Notes: generated from the letters alone by a model not told the origin. Numbered from the stretch's first letter, positions 1-9,721 are shown. The stretch: DNA of 64,000 bases from Mycolicibacter icosiumassiliensis (GCF_900078685.2 NZ_LT546166.1:556986-620985); one strand, 5' to 3'. Translations and numbers: made by a program.

Positions 1-1067
1 TCGAACGCAGTCGCCACTGCGGGAACGTCGAGGGTGTGCACCGGCCCAGCCTGCGGCTGCCAGCCGTGGGCCGGGTCTTCGGCGTAAAGGCGCACCTCGA
101 TCGAATGGCCGCGGGCAGCCGGCGGTTCGGGGTCCAGCCGGGCCCCGTCGGCCACCGCGATCTGCAATTCGACCAGATCGACACCGGTGGTCTCCTCGGT
201 GACCGGGTGCTCGACCTGCAGTCGGGTGTTCATCTCCAGGAAGTAGAACTCGCCGCGGGAGTCGGCCAGGAACTCCACGGTGCCCGCGCCGGTGTAGCCG
301 ATCGCGCTCGCGGCCAGCCGGGCGGCCTCGAACAGCTTGGCGCGCATCCCCGGGGTGCGTTCCACCAACGGCGACGGCGCCTCTTCGATGACCTTCTGGT
401 GGCGGCGCTGAATCGAGCATTCCCGCTCGCCGACCGCCCACACCGTGCCGTGCTGATCGGCCATCACCTGCACCTCGATGTGATGCCCGGTCGGCAGGTA
501 GCGCTCGCAGAACACCGTCGGGTCACCGAACGCCGAAGCGGCCTCGCGCTGGGCGGCCTCCACTTCGCCGGCCAGGGCAGACAATTCGTTAACCACTCGC
601 ATGCCGCGGCCGCCGCCGCCCGCGGAGGCCTTCACCAGCACCGGCAGTTGAGCGGCGGTGACGGTTGCCGGGTCGAGTTCTTCGAGAACTGGCACACCCG
701 CGGCGGCCATCATCTTCTTCGACTCGATCTTGGAGCCCATCGAGGTCACCGCGGCCACCGGCGGCCCGATCCAGGTCAGACCGGCGGCCTGCACGGCAGC
801 AGCGAAGTCGGCGTTCTCGGAAAGGAATCCGTAGCCGGGGTGGATGGCGTCGGCGCCGGCGGCGCGAGCCGCGGCGATGATCGCTTCGGCGGACAGGTAG
901 CTGGTGGTCTCCGGCAGACGCACCTTGGCGTCGGCTTCGGCGACATGCGGCATGCCGGCATCGGGGTCGGTGTAGACCGCGACCGTGCCCAGGCCCAGTC
1001 GACGGCAGGTGGCGAAGACCCGTCGGGCGATCTCGCCGCGATTGGCCACCAGAACAGTGCTGATCAT
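1..1067 (-). CDS. accA2: Acyl-CoA carboxylase alpha subunit (biotin carboxylase), partial
   Basis: The gene starts at ATG 1067 (MISTVLVANRGEIARR) and runs off the left edge, so only the first 355 codons are visible. This is the biotin-carboxylase part of an acyl-CoA carboxylase alpha chain. It shows the N-terminal biotin-carboxylase fold, the HPGYGFLSEN motif near residue 78, the ATP-grasp glycine loop KASAGGGGRGM near 148-158 and the EMNTRLQVEHPVTE active-site block. The biotin-carrier domain expected at the C-terminus is off-window. It lies 8 nt after the carboxyltransferase gene and should form one enzyme with it. The subfamily name rests on gene order like Rv0973c-Rv0975c; the substrate acyl-CoA cannot be read from sequence. 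Confidence 0.93.
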   Translation of the reverse strand, partial: MISTVLVANRGEIARRVFATCRRLGLGTVAVYTDPDAGMPHVAEADAKVRLPETTSYLSAEAIIAAARAAGADAIHPGYGFLSENADFAAAVQAAGLTWIGPPVAAVTSMGSKIESKKMMAAAGVPVLEELDPATVTAAQLPVLVKASAGGGGRGMRVVNELSALAGEVEAAQREAASAFGDPTVFCERYLPTGHHIEVQVMADQHGTVWAVGERECSIQRRHQKVIEEAPSPLVERTPGMRAKLFEAARLAASAIGYTGAGTVEFLADSRGEFYFLEMNTRLQVEHPVTEETTGVDLVELQIAVADGARLDPEPPAARGHSIEVRLYAEDPAHGWQPQAGPVHTLDVPAVATAF

Positions 1068-1075
1068 GGCAGTCC

Positions 1076-2671
1076 TCACATCCGGAAGACGCCGAAGTTC
1101 GACGTCCCCTCGACCGGGCCACTGGCAATGGCGGACAAACACATTCCCAATACGGTGCGGGTGTCGCGCGGGTCGATCACCCCGTCGTCATAGAGCATCC
1201 CCGACAGCACGAGCGGCAGCGACTCGGCTTCGATCTGCCCTTCGACCATGGCGCGCATGGCGGCATCGGCCTGCTCGTCGACCTGCTGCCCGCGGGCCTC
1301 GGTGGCTGCCCGGTTCACGATCGACAGCACGCCCGCGAGCTGCGCCCCGCCCATCACCGAGGACTTGGCCGATGGCCAGGCGAACAGAAAGCGGGGATCG
1401 TAGGCGCGTCCACACATGCCGTAGTGCCCGGCGCCATAGGAGGCGCCCAGCAGCAGCGAGATGTGCGGCACCGTCGAATTGGACACGGCGTTGATCATCA
1501 TCGAGCCGTGCTTGATCATCCCGCCCTCTTCGTAGTCCTTGCCCACCATGTAGCCGGTGGTGTTGTGCAGGAACAACAGTGGGGTGTTGGAGCGGTTGGC
1601 CAGTTGGATGAACTGGGTGGCCTTCTGAGATTCCTCGCTGAACAGCACACCCCGCGCATTGGCCAAGATGCCGATCGGATATCCGTGTAGTCGTGCCCAA
1701 CCCGTCACCAACGATGACCCGTAGAGCGGCTTGAACTCATCGAAGTCGGAGCCGTCGACGATCCGGGCGATCACCTCGCGCGGGTCGAACGGGATGCGCA
1801 GGTCCGCGGGCACGATGCCGATCAGTTCTTCGGAGTCGAAGAGCGGCTCGGTCACCGGTTTTGGCTTCGGGCCCTGCTTGACCCAGTTCAGCCGGGCCAC
1901 GATCCGCCGACCGATCCGCACCGCGTCAAGCTCGTCGTTGGCGAGGTAATCGCCCAGCCCTGACGTGCGCGAGTGCATCTCGGCGCCACCGAGCGACTCG
2001 TCGTCGGACTCCTCGCCGGTGGCCATCTTCACCAGCGGCGGCCCGGCCAGGAATACCTTGGACCGTTCCTTGATCATCACCACGTGATCGGACATGCCGG
2101 GCACATAAGCCCCGCCGGCGGTGGAGTTGCCGAATACCAGCGCGATGGTCGGAATGCCGGCGGCCGACAGCCGAGTCAGGTCGCGGAACATCTGGCCGCC
2201 GGGGATGAAGACTTCCTTCTGGGTGGGCAGGTCCGCTCCGCCGGACTCCACCAGGGAGATCACCGGAAGCCGGTTCTCCAACGCGATCTTGTTGGCCCGC
2301 AGGATCTTGCGCAGCGTCCACGGGTTGGACGTGCCGCCCTTCACCGTCGGGTCATTGGCGACGATCATGCACTCCACGCCTTCGACCGCGCCAATCCCGG
2401 TCACCAGGCTGGCCCCGACCTGGAAGGCGCTGCCCCAGGCAGCCAGCGGGCACAGCTCCAGGAATGGTGAGTCGGCGTCGATCAGCGCTTCGATGCGCTC
2501 CCGGGCGGTGAGCTTGCCGCGGGAATGGTGGCGGTCCACGTACTTGGGTCCGCCGCCGGCGAGTGCCTTGGCGTGCTCGGCATCGATCTCGGCGAGCTTG
2601 TCGTTCAGCGCCTCCGCCGCGTCGGTGTAGGCGGGAGACGACGGGTCGAGCGTGGACTTAAGGGTGGTCAT
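1076..2671 (-). CDS. accD2: Acyl-CoA carboxylase beta subunit (carboxyltransferase)
   Basis: 531-residue carboxyltransferase subunit that moves carboxyl from carboxybiotin on the AccA partner to an acyl-CoA. The crotonase-like double domain is complete: ANDPTVKGGT, LVESGGADLPTQ and GGAYVPGMSDHVVM in the first half, HNTTGYMVG and GASYGAGHYGMCGRAYDPRF in the second. ATG 2671 is chosen because AGGGG lies five bases upstream; an in-frame GTG at 2677 would add two residues. It sits between accA2 (8-nt gap) and fadE13, an arrangement typical of branched-chain or odd-chain acyl-CoA degradation. That pathway assignment is inferred from neighbours. Length is normal for the family. Confidence 0.95.
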   Translation of the reverse strand: MTTLKSTLDPSSPAYTDAAEALNDKLAEIDAEHAKALAGGGPKYVDRHHSRGKLTARERIEALIDADSPFLELCPLAAWGSAFQVGASLVTGIGAVEGVECMIVANDPTVKGGTSNPWTLRKILRANKIALENRLPVISLVESGGADLPTQKEVFIPGGQMFRDLTRLSAAGIPTIALVFGNSTAGGAYVPGMSDHVVMIKERSKVFLAGPPLVKMATGEESDDESLGGAEMHSRTSGLGDYLANDELDAVRIGRRIVARLNWVKQGPKPKPVTEPLFDSEELIGIVPADLRIPFDPREVIARIVDGSDFDEFKPLYGSSLVTGWARLHGYPIGILANARGVLFSEESQKATQFIQLANRSNTPLLFLHNTTGYMVGKDYEEGGMIKHGSMMINAVSNSTVPHISLLLGASYGAGHYGMCGRAYDPRFLFAWPSAKSSVMGGAQLAGVLSIVNRAATEARGQQVDEQADAAMRAMVEGQIEAESLPLVLSGMLYDDGVIDPRDTRTVLGMCLSAIASGPVEGTSNFGVFRM

Positions 2672-2729
2672 AGCCACCCCTGACGATGCAGAACGGAGCT
2701 TGCGGAGTGATGAGGAGGCAGGGGAGAAA

Positions 2730-3878
2730 TCATGATTGGTATCCCAGGGTCTTGGCGGCCAATGAGGTCAGGATCTCGGTGGTTCCACCGCCGATGCCGA
2801 TGATGCGCATGTCCCGATACTGACGCTCCACCTCGGACTCGGCCATATAGCCCATGCCGCCGAACAGTTGCACCGCCTGGTTGGCCACCCACTCACCGGC
2901 CTCCACCGCGGTGTTCTTGGCGAAACACACCTCCGGAATGAGGAAGGCCTCACCGGCCAGCTGCCGCTCGACGACGTGGCGGGTGTAGACCCGGGCCACA
3001 TCGATGCGGCGGGCCATCTCGGCCAGCGTGTTTTGCACCGCCTGCCGCGAGATCAGCGGACGGCCGAAGGTCTCCCGGTCCCGGCACCAGGCCAGGGTCA
3101 GCTCCAGGCAGCGTTGCGCGCTGGCGTAGGCCTGCGCGGCCAGCCCGACCCGCTCGGAGACGAAGGCCGCGGCGATCTGGGCGAAGCCGGTGTTCTCGGC
3201 GCCGACCAGGTTCGCGGCCGGCACTCGGGCATTGACGTAGGACAGTTCGGCGGTGTCCGAGGAGCGCCAGCCCATCTTGTCCAGCTTGCGGCTCACCTCA
3301 AACCCGGGCGTGCCCTTCTCCACCACCAGCAGCGAGACTCCGGCCGCCCCCGGCCCGCCGGTGCGCACCGCGCTCACCACATAGTCGGCGCGCACCGCCG
3401 AGGTGATGAAGGTCTTGGAGCCGTTGACCACGTAGTGGTCGCCATCCAGTCGCGCCGTGGTGCGCAGGTGCCCGACATCCGAGCCGCCGCCGGGCTCGGT
3501 GATGGCTAGCGAACCGATCTTCTCGCCGGCCAGCGTCGGGCGGACGAACTCGTCGATCAACCGCGCATCGCCCGAGGCGATCATGTGCGGCACCGCGATA
3601 CCGCAGGTGAACAGGGAGGCGAACACCCCGCCCGGCGCCCCGGCCTGGTGCATCTCCTCGCAAACGATCACCGCGTCGGCGCCGTCGCCGCCACTGCCGC
3701 CGACCTCCTCGGGGAAGCCCGCACCCAACAAGCCGACCTCGGCGGCCTTGCGGTGCAGCTCGCGGGGCAGCTCGCCGGAGCGTTCCCACTCGTCGACGTG
3801 CGGCGCAATCTCGCGCTCGACGAAACCCCGCACGGTTTTGCGCAGCGCTTGGCGCTCGGTGGTAGTCCAGATACTCAC
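2730..3878 (-). CDS. fadE13: Acyl-CoA dehydrogenase
   Basis: 382-residue FAD-dependent acyl-CoA dehydrogenase that introduces the alpha-beta double bond in an acyl-CoA. Visible signatures are the N-terminal helical domain, LAITEPGGGSDVGHLRTTA in the middle beta domain and the C-terminal QLFGGMGYMAESEVERQYRD followed by GIGGGTTEI. GTG 3878 is taken as start because AAGGGG precedes it and the start overlaps the stop of the upstream gene by 4 nt (GTGA), indicating translational coupling. A longer upstream reading exists but runs through the neighbouring gene. The fadE13 label rests on order (AtuA-like gene, fadE, accD, accA) as recalled for Rv0976c-Rv0973c. Confidence 0.93.
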   Translation of the reverse strand: MSIWTTTERQALRKTVRGFVEREIAPHVDEWERSGELPRELHRKAAEVGLLGAGFPEEVGGSGGDGADAVIVCEEMHQAGAPGGVFASLFTCGIAVPHMIASGDARLIDEFVRPTLAGEKIGSLAITEPGGGSDVGHLRTTARLDGDHYVVNGSKTFITSAVRADYVVSAVRTGGPGAAGVSLLVVEKGTPGFEVSRKLDKMGWRSSDTAELSYVNARVPAANLVGAENTGFAQIAAAFVSERVGLAAQAYASAQRCLELTLAWCRDRETFGRPLISRQAVQNTLAEMARRIDVARVYTRHVVERQLAGEAFLIPEVCFAKNTAVEAGEWVANQAVQLFGGMGYMAESEVERQYRDMRIIGIGGGTTEILTSLAAKTLGYQS

Positions 3879-5605
3879 AGTTCCCCTTCTGACAGCAGCT
3901 GCTCGGGTATCTCGAGATGACGACTGCGCAGCCATTCGCCCAGCCCCTTGGCCTGCGGGTCGAATCGGGCCTGGTAGGCCACGCCTTGGCCGAGGATGCC
4001 CTCGATGACGAAGTTCACCGCCCGCAATTTCGGCAGCAGGTGGCGGGTGACCGGCAGCTCGGCGGTCTCGGGCAGCAGCTCGCGTAGCTTCGCAGGAGTC
4101 AACGTGTGGGCCAGCCAGCGCCACTGCTCATCGGTGCGCACCCACACCCCGACGTTGGCCGAGCCGCCCTTGTCGCCGCTGCGGGCGCCGGCGATCGCCC
4201 CCAGTGGCGCCCGACGGCTGGGGCCGGCCGGTAGCGGCTCGGGCAGCCGCGGCTCGGGGGCCGGAGCGAGTTCCAGAGTCTGCGCGGCAGACGGAATGTC
4301 CACCCGGGTGCCGTCGGCGTGGACGGCGACATGCGGCACCTGCGTGGCATCGACATAGCCGGCGGTGAAGACCCCGTAGACCTGGCCGTCACTGGGCGGG
4401 GCGGTGACGCAGAAGCCGGGATAGCTGGCCAGTGCGAGCTCGATGCCGGCTGCGGAGAACTTGCGGCCCACGTTGGCCGGGTCCGGGTCGCGGACCACAC
4501 AGTGCAGCAGGGCGCTGGCGGTTTCCTCGGTGTCGGCGTCGGGGTGGTCGGTGCGCGACAGCGTCCAGTCCAGCTCGGCCGGCCGGACGGTCATGGCCGC
4601 CTCGAGCTGCGTGCGCAGCAGTGCGGCCTTGGCCTCGATGTCCAGACCGGTCAACACGAAGGTGGTGGAGTTGCGGACCCCGCCGATGCTGTTCAGCGAC
4701 ACCTTGTAGGTGGGAGGCGGCGCCTCGCCGGTCACTCCGGAGATCCGCACCCGGTCCGGGCCGCCGGCCTGGTCCAGGGCCAGTTCGATGCTGTCCATGC
4801 GCGCGGTGACGTCGGGGTTGGCGTAGCGCGCGCCGGTCACCTCATAGAGCAGCTGCGCGGTCACGGTGTCGACACTGACCAGCCCGCCGGTGCCGGGGTG
4901 CTTGGTGATCACCGACGACCCGTCGGCGTGGATCTCGGCGAGCGGGAAGCCGGGGTGCAGCAATTTCTCGGTGGGAATCTCGGTAAAGAAGGAGTAATTG
5001 CCGCCGCTGGCCTGGATGCCGCACTCGATGACGTGGCCGGCGACCACAGCCCCGGCGAGCTGGTCGTAGTCGGTGCGGCTCCAACCGAAGTGCGCGGCGG
5101 CCGGCCCCACGATCACCGACGCGTCGGTGACCCGGCCGGTGATCACCACGTCGGCGCCACCGGCCAGACACTCGACGATGCCCCAGGCGCCCAGGTAGGC
5201 GTTCGCCGTCAGCGGGCTGCCCAGTCCCAGTTCGGCGGCGCGGGGGAGCAGGTCATCACCTTCGACGTGGGCCACCTTGGCCGGCACACCCAGGCGTTGC
5301 GCCAGCTCGCGTACCGCGTCGGCCAGACCGGCCGGATTGAGCCCACCGGCGTTGGCCACGATGCGAACTCCCTGGTCGAGAGCCAGGCCGAGGCACTGTT
5401 CGAGCTGGGTCAGGAAGGTCTTGGCGTACCCGCGCTCTGGGTTCTTCATCCGGTCGCGGCCCAGGATCAGCATGGTGAGTTCGGCCAGGTAGTCGCCGGT
5501 CAGGTAGTCCAGTTCGCCACCGGTGAGCATCTCGTGCATGGCGGCATGGCGGTCGCCGTAGAACCCCGAGCAGTTACCGATCCGAACGGCTGCCGTCATC
5601 CCCAC
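3875..5605 (-). CDS. AtuA-like acyclic terpene utilisation family protein (DUF1446), Rv0976c-like
   Basis: About 576 residues. The N-terminal three quarters match the AtuA/DUF1446 family ([12 protein letters not shown] start, [15 protein letters not shown] and [23 protein letters not shown] blocks); the last ~100 residues ([20 protein letters not shown] onward) look like the small AtuA-associated domain, here fused in one chain. In Pseudomonas, AtuA belongs to the citronellol/geranyl-CoA pathway, which also uses a biotin-dependent carboxylase. Placement upstream of fadE13-accD2-accA2 fits a shared acyl-CoA pathway, but the mycobacterial role is unknown. GTG 5605 or ATG 5599 could be the start; neither has a decisive ribosome site. 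The stop overlaps the fadE13 start. Confidence 0.85.
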   Translation of the reverse strand: MGMTAAVRIGNCSGFYGDRHAAMHEMLTGGELDYLTGDYLAELTMLILGRDRMKNPERGYAKTFLTQLEQCLGLALDQGVRIVANAGGLNPAGLADAVRELAQRLGVPAKVAHVEGDDLLPRAAELGLGSPLTANAYLGAWGIVECLAGGADVVITGRVTDASVIVGPAAAHFGWSRTDYDQLAGAVVAGHVIECGIQASGGNYSFFTEIPTEKLLHPGFPLAEIHADGSSVITKHPGTGGLVSVDTVTAQLLYEVTGARYANPDVTARMDSIELALDQAGGPDRVRISGVTGEAPPPTYKVSLNSIGGVRNSTTFVLTGLDIEAKAALLRTQLEAAMTVRPAELDWTLSRTDHPDADTEETASALLHCVVRDPDPANVGRKFSAAGIELALASYPGFCVTAPPSDGQVYGVFTAGYVDATQVPHVAVHADGTRVDIPSAAQTLELAPAPEPRLPEPLPAGPSRRAPLGAIAGARSGDKGGSANVGVWVRTDEQWRWLAHTLTPAKLRELLPETAELPVTRHLLPKLRAVNFVIEGILGQGVAYQARFDPQAKGLGEWLRSRHLEIPEQLLSEGEL

Positions 5606-5672
5606 ATCCCATCACTCAACCAACCGGTAGGTTAGCCGGTACCGCCGGTGCCGCGTCAAGGCGCATCGAGTC

Positions 5673-5758
5673 TCTCCTTCGTCGAGCCTCGCTGAACCGC
5701 CGTGCCGATGCGGCGGTCCCAGCTTCGCCTCTCCTTCGTCGAGCCTCGCTGAACCGCC
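5673..5758. repeat. Palindromic repeat array, two units at 57-bp period
   Basis: The right-hand halves of two units end at 5701 and 5758, exactly 57 bp apart. The second unit (5712-5758, 47 bp) begins GGCGGTCCCAGC and ends GCTGAACCGCC, so its ends are inverted repeats. The first has lost its left half. It is the same element as at 9737-9850 and inside pabB at 33163-33209. No gene overlaps it here. Confidence 0.9.
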
Positions 5759-5793
5759 GTATCCGTTATTTTGGAGCCGACGCTGGTCACCGG

Positions 5794-5809
5794 CTATCCT
5801 TTCGGATAG
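5794..5809. promoter_or_regulatory. Perfect 6-bp inverted repeat upstream of rpmF
   Basis: CTATCC-TTTC-GGATAG lies about 55 bp before the rpmF start. The 10-mer CCTTTCGGAT inside it recurs at 6076-6085, just before mprA. It could be an operator or a small hairpin in the leader; no regulator is identified. Confidence 0.35.
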
Positions 5810-5862
5810 TCCCGCCGCTGGATATCGAGCGGCACTATGCCAACAACAGGAGAGGCTCGACC

Positions 5863-6036
5863 ATGGCCGTGCCGAAACGCAGGATGTCGCGTGCGAACAC
5901 TCGTAGTCGCCGCGCGCAGTGGAAGGCTGAGGCAACCGGCCTGGTCAACGTGGTGGTCGCTGGTCGCGCCCACAAGGTGCCGCGTCGCCTGCTCAAAGCC
6001 GCACGCTTGGGCCTGATCGACCTCGATCGCCGCTAA
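5863..6036 (+). CDS. rpmF: 50S ribosomal protein bL32
   Basis: 57-residue ribosomal protein bL32 ([17 protein letters not shown] start, [15 protein letters not shown] end). It is very basic and the expected length for the mycobacterial form. It has no cysteines, so it is the zinc-independent type rather than a zinc-ribbon L32. ATG 5863 is preceded by AGGAG ten bases upstream. The position directly before mprA matches Rv0979A in M. tuberculosis. In this window the PE_PGRS genes that flank it there are absent and a palindromic repeat array lies upstream instead. Confidence 0.95.
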   Translation: MAVPKRRMSRANTRSRRAQWKAEATGLVNVVVAGRAHKVPRRLLKAARLGLIDLDRR

Positions 6037-6100
6037 ATAGGTTCCGACACGACCGGCTCCTGACCCTCCAGATCGCCTTTCGGATGATTGGATAGCACCC

Positions 6101-6793
6101 ATGGCTACCCGGGTACTGGTTGTTGATGACGATCGCGCTGTGCGCGAGTCGTTGCGCAGGTCTTTATCGTTCAATGGTTACTCGGTCTCGCTGGCCACCG
6201 ACGGCGTCGAGGCGCTCGAGGCGATCACCAGCGACCGTCCGGACGCGATGATCCTGGACGTCATGATGCCGCGGCTGGATGGACTGGAAGTCTGTCGTCA
6301 GCTGCGTAGCACCGGTGACGACCTGCCGATCTTGGTCCTGACGGCCCGGGATTCGGTGTCCGAGCGGGTCGCCGGCCTCGATGCCGGCGCCGACGACTAC
6401 CTGCCCAAGCCGTTCGCGCTGGAGGAACTGCTGGCGCGGATGCGGGCACTGCTGCGCCGCACCACCGCCGAGGACCTGTCCGAATCGGTGGCGATGTCGT
6501 TCGAGGACCTGACGCTGGACCCGGTCACTCGCGAGGTCACCCGCGGCGACCGGCAGATCAGCCTGACCCGCACCGAGTTCGCCCTGTTGGAGATGCTGAT
6601 CGCCAACCCGCGCCGGGTGCTGACCCGCAGCCGGATTCTCGAGGAGGTGTGGGGCTTCGACTTCCCCACCTCGGGCAACGCGCTGGAGGTCTACATCGGG
6701 TACCTGCGTCGCAAGACTGAAGCCGAAGGCGAGCCGCGGCTGATCTACACCGTGCGCGGAGTGGGTTACGTGCTCCGCGAGACTCCTCCCTGA
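6101..6793 (+). CDS. mprA: Two-component response regulator MprA
   Basis: 230-residue OmpR/PhoB-class response regulator. The receiver domain spans about 1-120 with acidic residues D10-D11, phosphoacceptor D53 ([11 protein letters not shown]) and the conserved K in YLPKPFAL. The winged-helix DNA-binding domain (about 130-228) includes [16 protein letters not shown] and [10 protein letters not shown]. The order mprA-mprB-pepD and the length match M. tuberculosis Rv0981, the envelope-stress regulator that controls sigB, sigE and pepD there; I infer the same role here. The stop overlaps the mprB start (TGATG), so the two are translated together. Confidence 0.96.
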   Translation: MATRVLVVDDDRAVRESLRRSLSFNGYSVSLATDGVEALEAITSDRPDAMILDVMMPRLDGLEVCRQLRSTGDDLPILVLTARDSVSERVAGLDAGADDYLPKPFALEELLARMRALLRRTTAEDLSESVAMSFEDLTLDPVTREVTRGDRQISLTRTEFALLEMLIANPRRVLTRSRILEEVWGFDFPTSGNALEVYIGYLRRKTEAEGEPRLIYTVRGVGYVLRETPP

Positions 6794-8244
6794 TGCAGTC
6801 CTTCCGCCGTCGACAGGATGAAGAGGCCAAGAGGACATCCCTGTCGCTGCGCTGGCGGGTGATGCTGCTGGCGATGTCGATGGTGGCGCTGGTAGTGGTG
6901 TTGATGGCGGTGGCGGTCTATGCCGTCATTTCGGCTGCGCTCTACAACGACATCGACAATCAGTTGCAGAGCCGCGCGGAGATGCTGATCGCCAGTGGTT
7001 CACTGGCCGCCGATCCCCGCAAGGCGATCGAGGGCACCGCCTATTCCGACGTCAACGCCATGCTGGTCAACCCGGGACGGTCGATCTACACGGCCAATCA
7101 GCCCGGTCAGCGGCTTCCGGTGGGCCAGCAGGAGAAGGCCGTCATCCGCGGCGAGCTGTTCCTGTCGCGCCGCACCGCGTCCGGCCAGCGGGTGCTGGCG
7201 GTGCACCTGCCCAATGGCAGCACGCTGTTGATCTCCAAGAGCTTGGCACCCACCCGGGCGGTGACCATGAAGCTGCGGTGGGTGCTGCTGGTCGTCGGCG
7301 GGGTGGGTGTCGTCGTGGCCGCGGTGGCCGGTGGCATGGTCACCAGAACCGGGCTGAGACCGGTGGGCCGCCTGACCGAGGCAGCCGAGCGCGTGGCGCG
7401 TACCGATGACCTGAGACCGATCCCGGTCTACGGCAGCGACGAACTTGCGCGCCTCACCGAGGCGTTCAACGCCATGTTGCGGGCCCTGGCCGAGTCGCGC
7501 GAGCGGCAGGCGCGACTCGTCGCCGACGCCGGGCATGAGCTGAAGACCCCGTTGACATCGCTGCGCACCAACGTCGAGCTGTTGATGGCGTCCGCGGCGC
7601 CGGGCGCCCCGCAGTTGCCGGAGGAGGAGATGGCCGAACTGCGTGCCGACGCAATCGGTCAGATCGAGGAATTGTCCACGCTGGTGGGCGATTTGGTGGA
7701 CCTCACCCGCGACGATCAGCGTGAGGTGGCCTACGAGCAGGTCGATATCACCGAGGTCGTCGACCGCAGCATGGAGCGGGTCCGGCGGCGCCGCAACGAC
7801 ATCGAGTTCGACATCCAGGTCGTTCCCTGGCACGTGTACGGCGACGCCGCGGGGCTGTCCCGTGCGGTGCTCAACCTGCTCGACAACGCGGCCAAGTGGA
7901 GCCCGTCGGGCGGCGTCGTGGGCTTGCGGATGCGCCAGCTCGACCCGACGCACATGGAGATGATCGTGTCGGATGAGGGACCGGGAATCCCGGAGAACCA
8001 ACGGGAATTGGTCTTCGAGCGTTTCTACCGGTCGGACTCGGCGCGCGCCATGCCTGGATCCGGGCTGGGGCTGGCGATCGTCAAACAGGTGGTGCTCAAA
8101 CACGGTGGGGCGATCACCATCGGCGAGACCATCCCCGGCGGGCATCCGCCCGGGACCTCATTCCGGATGGTGCTGCCCGGCGGGCCCACGTCGGCGGAAG
8201 AAATACTGGTCGGAGCAGTCACAGGCGCTTCTCAGTCCACATAG
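6793..8244 (+). CDS. mprB: Sensor histidine kinase MprB
   Basis: 483-residue membrane histidine kinase. Transmembrane segments lie at about 22-46 and 162-183 and bound a roughly 115-residue extracytoplasmic sensor domain. A HAMP domain follows (about 184-240). The phosphoacceptor is H248 in AGHELKTPLTSLR. The ATPase domain carries LLDNAAKWSP, DEGPGIP and GSGLGLAIV boxes. It overlaps mprA by one base. In M. tuberculosis MprB phosphorylates MprA and senses envelope or misfolding stress, with the DnaK and PepD partners described there. The protease gene immediately downstream supports the same circuit. Confidence 0.96.
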   Translation: MQSFRRRQDEEAKRTSLSLRWRVMLLAMSMVALVVVLMAVAVYAVISAALYNDIDNQLQSRAEMLIASGSLAADPRKAIEGTAYSDVNAMLVNPGRSIYTANQPGQRLPVGQQEKAVIRGELFLSRRTASGQRVLAVHLPNGSTLLISKSLAPTRAVTMKLRWVLLVVGGVGVVVAAVAGGMVTRTGLRPVGRLTEAAERVARTDDLRPIPVYGSDELARLTEAFNAMLRALAESRERQARLVADAGHELKTPLTSLRTNVELLMASAAPGAPQLPEEEMAELRADAIGQIEELSTLVGDLVDLTRDDQREVAYEQVDITEVVDRSMERVRRRRNDIEFDIQVVPWHVYGDAAGLSRAVLNLLDNAAKWSPSGGVVGLRMRQLDPTHMEMIVSDEGPGIPENQRELVFERFYRSDSARAMPGSGLGLAIVKQVVLKHGGAITIGETIPGGHPPGTSFRMVLPGGPTSAEEILVGAVTGASQST

Positions 8245-8299
8245 GCATGGTGGTGAGGCAACGTCGCCGCAGTCGTGTCCCTAGGAGTAGGCAACAAAC

Positions 8300-9721
8300 A
8301 TGACGAATTACCCCGGGTACCTCCCGCCGCCTCAGCAACCGGAACGGTCCAACCCGACCGGTGCACCGGTGGCGGACCAACGCGGACAAGCCGGTTATCC
8401 GGGCCGGGCCGCGCAGGGGTCGTACCCGCCGCCCTACGACTGGCGTTACGCCCCGCACCAGGGGCAGCAGCAACCCGCCTATCGCTCCGCCTATGACGCC
8501 TCCTACGGCCGCCCCGGTGTACCGAGCGGGCCGGGCGGGCCCAAGCGTTCCCGCACCGGGGGTCTGGTGCTGGGGGCGGTAGCGATCGCGGCGATGTCCG
8601 GTGTGATGGGCGGTGTGGTGGGTTCGACACTGCACTCCGACCACAAGCCGGCCGCCACCGGAAGTCACACGCCGAGCATTCAAGCCCCGGGTGTGCCGGC
8701 CGCGGTGAATCTGCCGGACGGTTCGGTGGAGAAGGTCGCGGCCAAGGTGGTGCCCAGCGTCGTCATGCTGGAGACCGACCTGGGCCGTCAGTCCGAGGAG
8801 GGCTCGGGCATCATCTTGTCGGCCGATGGGCTGATCCTGACTAACAACCACGTGGTGGCCGCCGCGGCCGCCAAGCTCGACCCGGGCACCAAACTGGACC
8901 CGGGCGCCAAGCTGGACCCGGGCGGCAAGCCCGACGGAGCTCCCAAAGGAGCGCCGAGGACCACGGTGACCTTCGCCGATGGCAGTACCGCGCCGTTCAC
9001 CGTGGTGGGGACCGACCCGGCCAGCGACATTGCCGTGGTGCGCGCCCAGGGCGTCTCGGACCTGACCCCGATCACGATCGGGTCTTCAGCGGACCTGCGG
9101 GTGGGCCAGAACGTGGTGGCGGTCGGGTCGCCGCTCGGCCTGGAGGGCACGGTGACGACCGGGATCGTCAGTGCCCTCAACCGGCCCGTCTCCACCAGCG
9201 GCGAGGCGGGTAATCAGAACACAGTGCTCGACGCGATCCAGACCGATGCCGCCATCAACCCCGGCAATTCGGGTGGTGCGCTGGTCAACATGAACGGCGA
9301 CCTGGTCGGGATCAACTCTGCGATCGCCACCATGGGCGGCGACTCCGCCGAAGCGCAGAGCGGTTCGATCGGCCTCGGGTTCGCGATACCGGTGGATCAG
9401 GCCAAGCGGATCGCCGACGAACTCATCAACTCGCCGGACCACACGGCATCGCACGCCTCGCTGGGGGTACGCGTCACCAGCGAGCGCAGCCTGCACGGTG
9501 CCAAAGTCGTCGAGGTGGTGCCCGGGGAGGCGGCCGCGAAGGCCGGTCTGCCCGAGGGTGCGACGGTGACGGCGTTCGACAAGCGCCCCATCGGCAGTGC
9601 TGACGCGTTGGTGGCCGCGGTGCGCTCCAAGGCACCCGGCGACCAGGTGACGCTGACCTACCTGGATGCCGGCGGCGCGTCCAAAACTGCGCAGGTCACG
9701 CTGGGTAAAGCGCAGCAGTGA
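8300..9721 (+). CDS. pepD: HtrA-like serine protease PepD
   Basis: 473 residues: a Pro/Tyr-rich cytoplasmic N-terminus (1-85), one transmembrane helix (about 88-110), a trypsin-like protease domain and a C-terminal PDZ domain (about 375-470). The catalytic triad is H184 (LTNNHVV), D243 (ASDIAVV) and S324 (PGNSGGAL). It is a periplasmic-side quality-control protease and a known target and modulator of MprAB in M. tuberculosis. Oddity: right after the catalytic histidine there is a tandem KLDPG-type insertion (residues 192-209) plus a Gly/Pro/Lys linker, not in the M. tuberculosis protein as I recall it. A palindromic repeat array follows the stop. Confidence 0.95.
   Translation: MTNYPGYLPPPQQPERSNPTGAPVADQRGQAGYPGRAAQGSYPPPYDWRYAPHQGQQQPAYRSAYDASYGRPGVPSGPGGPKRSRTGGLVLGAVAIAAMSGVMGGVVGSTLHSDHKPAATGSHTPSIQAPGVPAAVNLPDGSVEKVAAKVVPSVVMLETDLGRQSEEGSGIILSADGLILTNNHVVAAAAAKLDPGTKLDPGAKLDPGGKPDGAPKGAPRTTVTFADGSTAPFTVVGTDPASDIAVVRAQGVSDLTPITIGSSADLRVGQNVVAVGSPLGLEGTVTTGIVSALNRPVSTSGEAGNQNTVLDAIQTDAAINPGNSGGALVNMNGDLVGINSAIATMGGDSAEAQSGSIGLGFAIPVDQAKRIADELINSPDHTASHASLGVRVTSERSLHGAKVVEVVPGEAAAKAGLPEGATVTAFDKRPIGSADALVAAVRSKAPGDQVTLTYLDAGGASKTAQVTLGKAQQ
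8873..8926 (+). repeat. 18-bp minisatellite inside pepD (three units)
   Basis: Three 18-bp units at 8873, 8891 and 8909 encode KLDPGT, KLDPGA and KLDPGG, followed by a decayed fourth (KPDGAP). They lie in a surface loop just after the catalytic histidine of PepD. Unit number may vary between strains. Confidence 0.85.
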
